Positions 62,125 to 64,000 of a stretch of 64,000 nucleotides of DNA are shown piece after piece. The translations under genes were made by a program, and so were the position numbers. Under the pieces are notes generated by a model that made no database searches, was not told the origin of the DNA, and saw nothing but the letters and a program-made list of their open reading frames with translations. How positions within the stretch are numbered: position 1 is the first letter of the stretch; each line of letters starts with the position of its first letter. This stretch comes from Marinospirillum perlucidum (GTDB lineage: Bacteria; Pseudomonadota; Gammaproteobacteria; Pseudomonadales; Halomonadaceae). Location of the stretch: NCBI RefSeq assembly GCF_003336805.1, contig NZ_QFWJ01000001.1, positions 434,001-498,000 of the forward strand, written 5' to 3'.

Positions 62125-62952
62125 ATGCAAATTTCCAAGCTTGAACTTCTCTATCGTTTGTCCAGTAACCCCGAGGGGGTTCCGGTTCTGTTTGTTCACG
62201 GTATTTTCAGTGGTGCCTGGATCTGGGATGAGTATTATCTGCCCTGGTTTGCCGACCAGGGTTATCAGGCCTATGCCTTGAGCTTTCGTGGCCATGGCCG
62301 TTCCTCGGCACCGGACCCGGCTGGCCAGTATCGCCTGGAAGATTATGTGCAGGATCTCAGTGATGCCATCGATATTATTCGCCGTAAGCATGGCCAGGAG
62401 CCACTATTGGTGGGGCATTCGATGGGGGGCATGGTGGTGCAGAGCTACCTCAGCCGTTTTCGTGGACGCGGTGCAATCCTTTTGGCGAGTGTGCCACCGC
62501 AAGGCCTGGTTCCTCTTAGCTGGGCCAATTTATTCAGTCATCCCCTGGAGTCCCTGACTCTGTCCCGTAGTTATTTCTTTCCTGAGCTGACCACCCCGGC
62601 CGAGTTTCATCAGGCCATGTTTGTCGGGCCGGTAGAGGCTGATAAGCTCCTGCGTTGGATGCACCAGCTGGTGCCTGAATCCTTTGCTTTGCTCTGGGAT
62701 ATGAGTTGGCTGGATCTGCCGCGAATCCATCAGGTCAGAAAAACGCCGCTGGCAGTCGTCGGGGCGCGGCAGGATCGCGTGATTCCACCGGCCATGGTTA
62801 CCCTGACCGCTGCTACCTACGGGTGTTCGGCTTACTGGGCGGAAGCCGGTCACGGGTTGATGCTGGACAGCCATTGGCAAGAGGGCGCCAGAGCAATTGA
62901 TGAAGCTCTGACAGCCCTGCTGGAAGAAAAGAGTTCAGAAGCAACTGCCTGA
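62125..62952 (+). CDS. Alpha/beta-hydrolase
   Basis: A 275-aa hydrolase. Oxyanion motif LFVHGIFSGAWIW, nucleophile GHSMGGMVVQ (Ser, about residue 98), acid in VVGARQDRVIPP and the catalytic His in EAGHGLML. Twelve bases behind the diguanylate cyclase gene, so co-transcribed. Substrate unknown (esterase or lipase-like). Confidence 0.92.
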   Translation: MQISKLELLYRLSSNPEGVPVLFVHGIFSGAWIWDEYYLPWFADQGYQAYALSFRGHGRSSAPDPAGQYRLEDYVQDLSDAIDIIRRKHGQEPLLVGHSMGGMVVQSYLSRFRGRGAILLASVPPQGLVPLSWANLFSHPLESLTLSRSYFFPELTTPAEFHQAMFVGPVEADKLLRWMHQLVPESFALLWDMSWLDLPRIHQVRKTPLAVVGARQDRVIPPAMVTLTAATYGCSAYWAEAGHGLMLDSHWQEGARAIDEALTALLEEKSSEATA

Positions 62953-62975
62953 GGCGCTCGGTTGAGCGCCTGCGT

Positions 62976-63278
62976 TTAGGCGACTCGTGACAGGCTGCTG
63001 CTTTCTTCCTTGACCCGGTAGACGTGGTAGGCCTCGGGCCCAAAGGGGTCGACTGCGGTGTCCAGGTGCTCCAGTGCCTTGGGCAGGGGCTCACCGGTAC
63101 GGTAGACCTTCAGTGCCAGGGTTTCTTCCGGCAGATCCACATCCAGAGGCACTTCAATCCAGACGAAAACCGCTTTTTCTGTGACCAGATATTCGCTGTG
63201 CACGAGGCGATAACCGCGGCGAAGCTTAAGCAGGGTGGTGTCTGCTGAGTTCAAGGGGTATTTGTGAATGGTTTTCAT
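62976..63278 (-). CDS. Small DUF7352-like protein
   Basis: A 100-aa protein starting MKTIHKYPLNSADTTLLKL, with VWIEVPLDVD in the middle; this is the pattern of the DUF7352 group often found in phages and accessory genes. Function unknown. Strong GGAGGCAG precedes the ATG on the minus strand. Confidence 0.7.
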   Translation of the reverse strand: MKTIHKYPLNSADTTLLKLRRGYRLVHSEYLVTEKAVFVWIEVPLDVDLPEETLALKVYRTGEPLPKALEHLDTAVDPFGPEAYHVYRVKEESSSLSRVA

Positions 63279-63376
63279 GATCTGCCTCCTCTTGTCTGGC
63301 GTACTTGAAGATTAGGCAAAAGATCGGCAGATAAAAACAGATAAATTAATTTCTATTCTTCGATTATTTCGATGTT

Positions 63377-64000
63377 TTATTGCTTTTCCAGGAGTGCCCT
63401 GATCGCCAGGTGGCGGGGTTGCCGAGTGCGCGTCAGGGCGAAAAGGGAATCGTGCACCTCGTCGATTGTCGCCAGACTGGTGACCTGATACTGGCGGCAG
63501 ACTTCATCGGCAATGGCCTGGGGCGCTGCAAAGATCCCCCGGCCCTGGCTGCCGAAAACCTTGATCAGGGCACTGTCGTCAATTTCTGCTACTACCCGTG
63601 GATGCACCTGCTGTTGCTGAAACCAGTCCATCAGGCTGGCGAAATAGGGCGTCGTCATGGAATTGGCCAGCAGGGGGCGGCCCTGCAGGCTGGCCGGAAA
63701 ATCATCTTTGAGTTCTTCTACCAAAGAGGCCGTGGCAAAGAGGCTGATGGGTGAATCGAGCAGATGATGAGCCGTCAAACCGGACTGGTTGAAGCTGAGG
63801 GGCAGGGAATCGGTCAGAAGCAGGTCGTATTCCTGTTTTTTCAAACCCCGGAAAAGATCATCCACCTGACCGGTATGGCAACGTAGCTGAAGAGGGCGTT
63901 CCAGCTGATAGATGGGTTCGATCAGCTGATAGGCAATCAGTTTATGGATGGATGCGGAAATGCCGATACTCAGCTTGAGAGGGCCCTGATGGTTATATTG
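63377..64000 (-). CDS. nhaR: LysR-type regulator, NhaR-like, N-terminus outside the window
   Basis: The visible 207 residues are the effector-binding domain of a LysR-type regulator; the frame is open through the right edge, so the DNA-binding part is missing. The order LKLSIGISASIHKLIAYQL, DDSALIKVFGSQGRGIFAAP and the closing segment resemble NhaR, which senses Na+ and activates the NhaA antiporter. This fits the other sodium-related genes. Assigned by pattern only; another LysR subgroup is possible. Confidence 0.75.
   Translation of the reverse strand, partial: QYNHQGPLKLSIGISASIHKLIAYQLIEPIYQLERPLQLRCHTGQVDDLFRGLKKQEYDLLLTDSLPLSFNQSGLTAHHLLDSPISLFATASLVEELKDDFPASLQGRPLLANSMTTPYFASLMDWFQQQQVHPRVVAEIDDSALIKVFGSQGRGIFAAPQAIADEVCRQYQVTSLATIDEVHDSLFALTRTRQPRHLAIRALLEKQ

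Overview
The window reads as chromosomal DNA of a Gammaproteobacterium, most like the Oceanospirillales/Pseudomonadales side of the class. This rests on the block 5'-methylthioadenosine/SAH deaminase - ubiG - mupP, transcribed divergently from mtnA, on class I fumarase, Mqo, Dcd, XthA, PurU, YchJ and CLCA_X homologues, and on dense gene packing with many ATGA overlaps. Several genes point to a life with much salt or sodium: a V-type ATPase whose membrane rotor carries Na+-ligand residues, a glycine betaine ABC transporter, a CPA2 antiporter, a Na+-coupled DASS carrier and an NhaR-like regulator. The genus is not provable from the sequence; Marinospirillum or a relative would fit.

Layout: 0.1-7.5 kb is a seven-gene V-type ATPase operon on the minus strand. 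7.6-10.8 kb is proV-proW-proX, also minus. 11.1-12.6 kb is class I fumarase. 12.4-15.8 kb is an accessory island: a Doc-type toxin-antitoxin pair between two 208-bp copies of the fumarase 3' end, a 249-bp leader repeat, a HEPN gene with an integron attC site, IS fragments, a small attC-targeted element and a broken lipoprotein gene. 15.8-29.8 kb is a run of mostly small plus-strand genes (VOC protein, alcohol dehydrogenase plus AraC regulator, GFA, HD, methyltransferases, GNAT, deaminase, cupin, HD-GYP, NlpC/P60-like). 30-39.6 kb holds DUF2252, an antiporter, an Abhydrolase_9 protein, an exported protein/PKD lipoprotein pair, YchJ, XthA and Dcd. 39.6-54.4 kb is core metabolism (Mqo, DASS carrier, PRPP synthetase-like and AMP/thymidine phosphorylase, EAL protein, YebC-like, PurU, LrgAB, MupP, UbiG, MTA deaminase, MtnA) and ends in tRNA-Val(GAC).

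55.7-58.6 kb is a second accessory island. It starts with a diverged copy of the same leader repeat, again preceded by a decayed fumarase-tail fragment, and continues as a cluster of integron gene cassettes without a visible integrase: an unknown gene, higBA, and an Unstab_antitox/ParE pair, each followed by an attC-like site. 58.8-64 kb returns to ordinary genes (SDR, CLCA_X, 7TM-DISM/GGDEF, alpha/beta hydrolase, a small DUF, and an edge-truncated NhaR-like regulator).

The most unusual structure is the link between the two islands. They share a roughly 400-bp unit (fumarase tail + terminator + leader) in front of integron cassettes. Small elements with AGGCTGTAG terminal repeats sit at the GTT core of attC sites with an apparent 3-bp duplication. 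A separate palindromic MITE (CCTCTGATTAA ends) supplies the stop codons of two unrelated genes, and one copy carries two double-hairpin modules whose base pairs covary.
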